Assembly: GCA_910583965.1 (NCBI GenBank)
Contig: CAJUAE010000004.1
Span: 27,250 to 91,249, forward strand
Origin: an uncultured Lachnospiraceae bacterium
GTDB lineage: Bacteria; Bacillota; Clostridia; Lachnospirales; Lachnospiraceae
Reading direction: 5' to 3'
Length of the DNA stretch: 64,000 bases
Under the pieces are notes generated by a model. The model searched no databases. It worked only from the letters and a program-made list of their open reading frames with translations, and was not told the origin of the DNA. A program made the translations under genes and the position numbers. The first letter of the stretch is position 1, and every line of letters begins with the position of its first letter. Below are positions 63,870 through 64,000 of this stretch, piece after piece.

Positions 63870-64000
63870 ATGATACCAGGGTCAAAAGGTCAAGAAATCC
63901 GATGCAAGCTTGCTTGCAAGAGGATTTTTGAACTTGGGACCCGCGAAAACACCGAAAAGTAGCCATTTTTCACAGAAAAATGAGCGAATTTGAGGTGTTT
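63870..64000 (+). repeat. Family C structured element, copy 2 (cut by window end)
   Basis: All 131 visible bases align without gaps to 58876-59006, with two differences (A to G and T to C). It begins six bases after the uppP stop codon and runs past the window end. Confidence 0.95.

Noticed and set aside
1..64000. CRISPR arrays, tRNA or rRNA genes, insertion sequences with transposase, prophage
   Set aside because: No regularly spaced repeats with unique spacers, no cloverleaf or rRNA sequence, and no transposase, integrase or phage structural gene was recognised by reading; a tRNAscan or HMM run would settle small cases.

Overview
The window looks like the chromosome of an anaerobic, spore-forming member of the Lachnospiraceae (Clostridia). 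It is AT-rich with AGGAGG-type ribosome binding sites. It carries spoVG, spoVT and spoIIID, clostridial paired glgC/glgD genes, and small proteins typical of this family. The species assignment is inference. No tRNA, rRNA, CRISPR array, transposase or prophage was recognised.

Layout. 0-4.4 kb: two GH13 alpha-glucosidases (the first cut by the window edge), a Cu/Zn superoxide dismutase and galE. 4.4-9.5 kb, minus strand: murC, dnaD-like, dnaI-like and prs, with a cluster of DnaA-box sequences between murC and dnaD. 9.8-12.6 kb: glgC-glgD-spoVG. 12.8-19.4 kb: a membrane protein, a 59-residue DUF6472-like gene, pth-mfd, and a ferredoxin-fused aldo/keto reductase. 19.6-22.3 kb: a two-gene unit of a DUF4391-like protein and a BrxD-like ATPase, then a HAD phosphatase. 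22.3-25 kb: two secreted proteins divergent from an XRE regulator. 25-31 kb: mgtE, spoVT, a GH36 alpha-galactosidase and its AraC neighbour. 31.3-37 kb: membrane proteins, a flavin reductase and a chemoreceptor. 37-39 kb: an IbrAB-like pair. 39.3-42.3 kb: a polynucleotide-kinase-like protein with a Thg1-like protein, YqeY and a MATE exporter. 42.6-48.5 kb: GH31 glucosidase, M15 peptidase and an ABC importer. 48.8-54.8 kb: an aconitase-family hydratase, a second glgC-glgD pair and a CarD-like protein. 54.8-57.4 kb: a roughly 540-base gene-free stretch that looks like a structured RNA, then a PTS IIC-type membrane protein. 57.6-64 kb: a surface FKBP/trigger-factor lipoprotein, an NlpC/P60 hydrolase, spoIIID, an aminotransferase, a patatin and uppP.

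The genes are mostly core metabolism and envelope functions. Storage polysaccharide is prominent: two ADP-glucose pyrophosphorylase pairs sit among three kinds of alpha-glucan or galactoside hydrolase. The unusual content lies between genes. Three families of dispersed, hairpin-rich repeats fill most long spacers. Family A sits directly after terminators, around a core related to CGAGTAGGGGAAGAT and its complement. Family B is built of modules bounded by GTGTGA(A/G) and its complement, and several copies run straight into a ribosome binding site. Family C is a structured element with two copies 5 kb apart, identical at 129 of 131 aligned bases. The best candidates for undescribed biology are the 54.9-55.4 kb RNA, the DUF4391-like/BrxD-like pair, the kinase/Thg1 pair and the repeat families.
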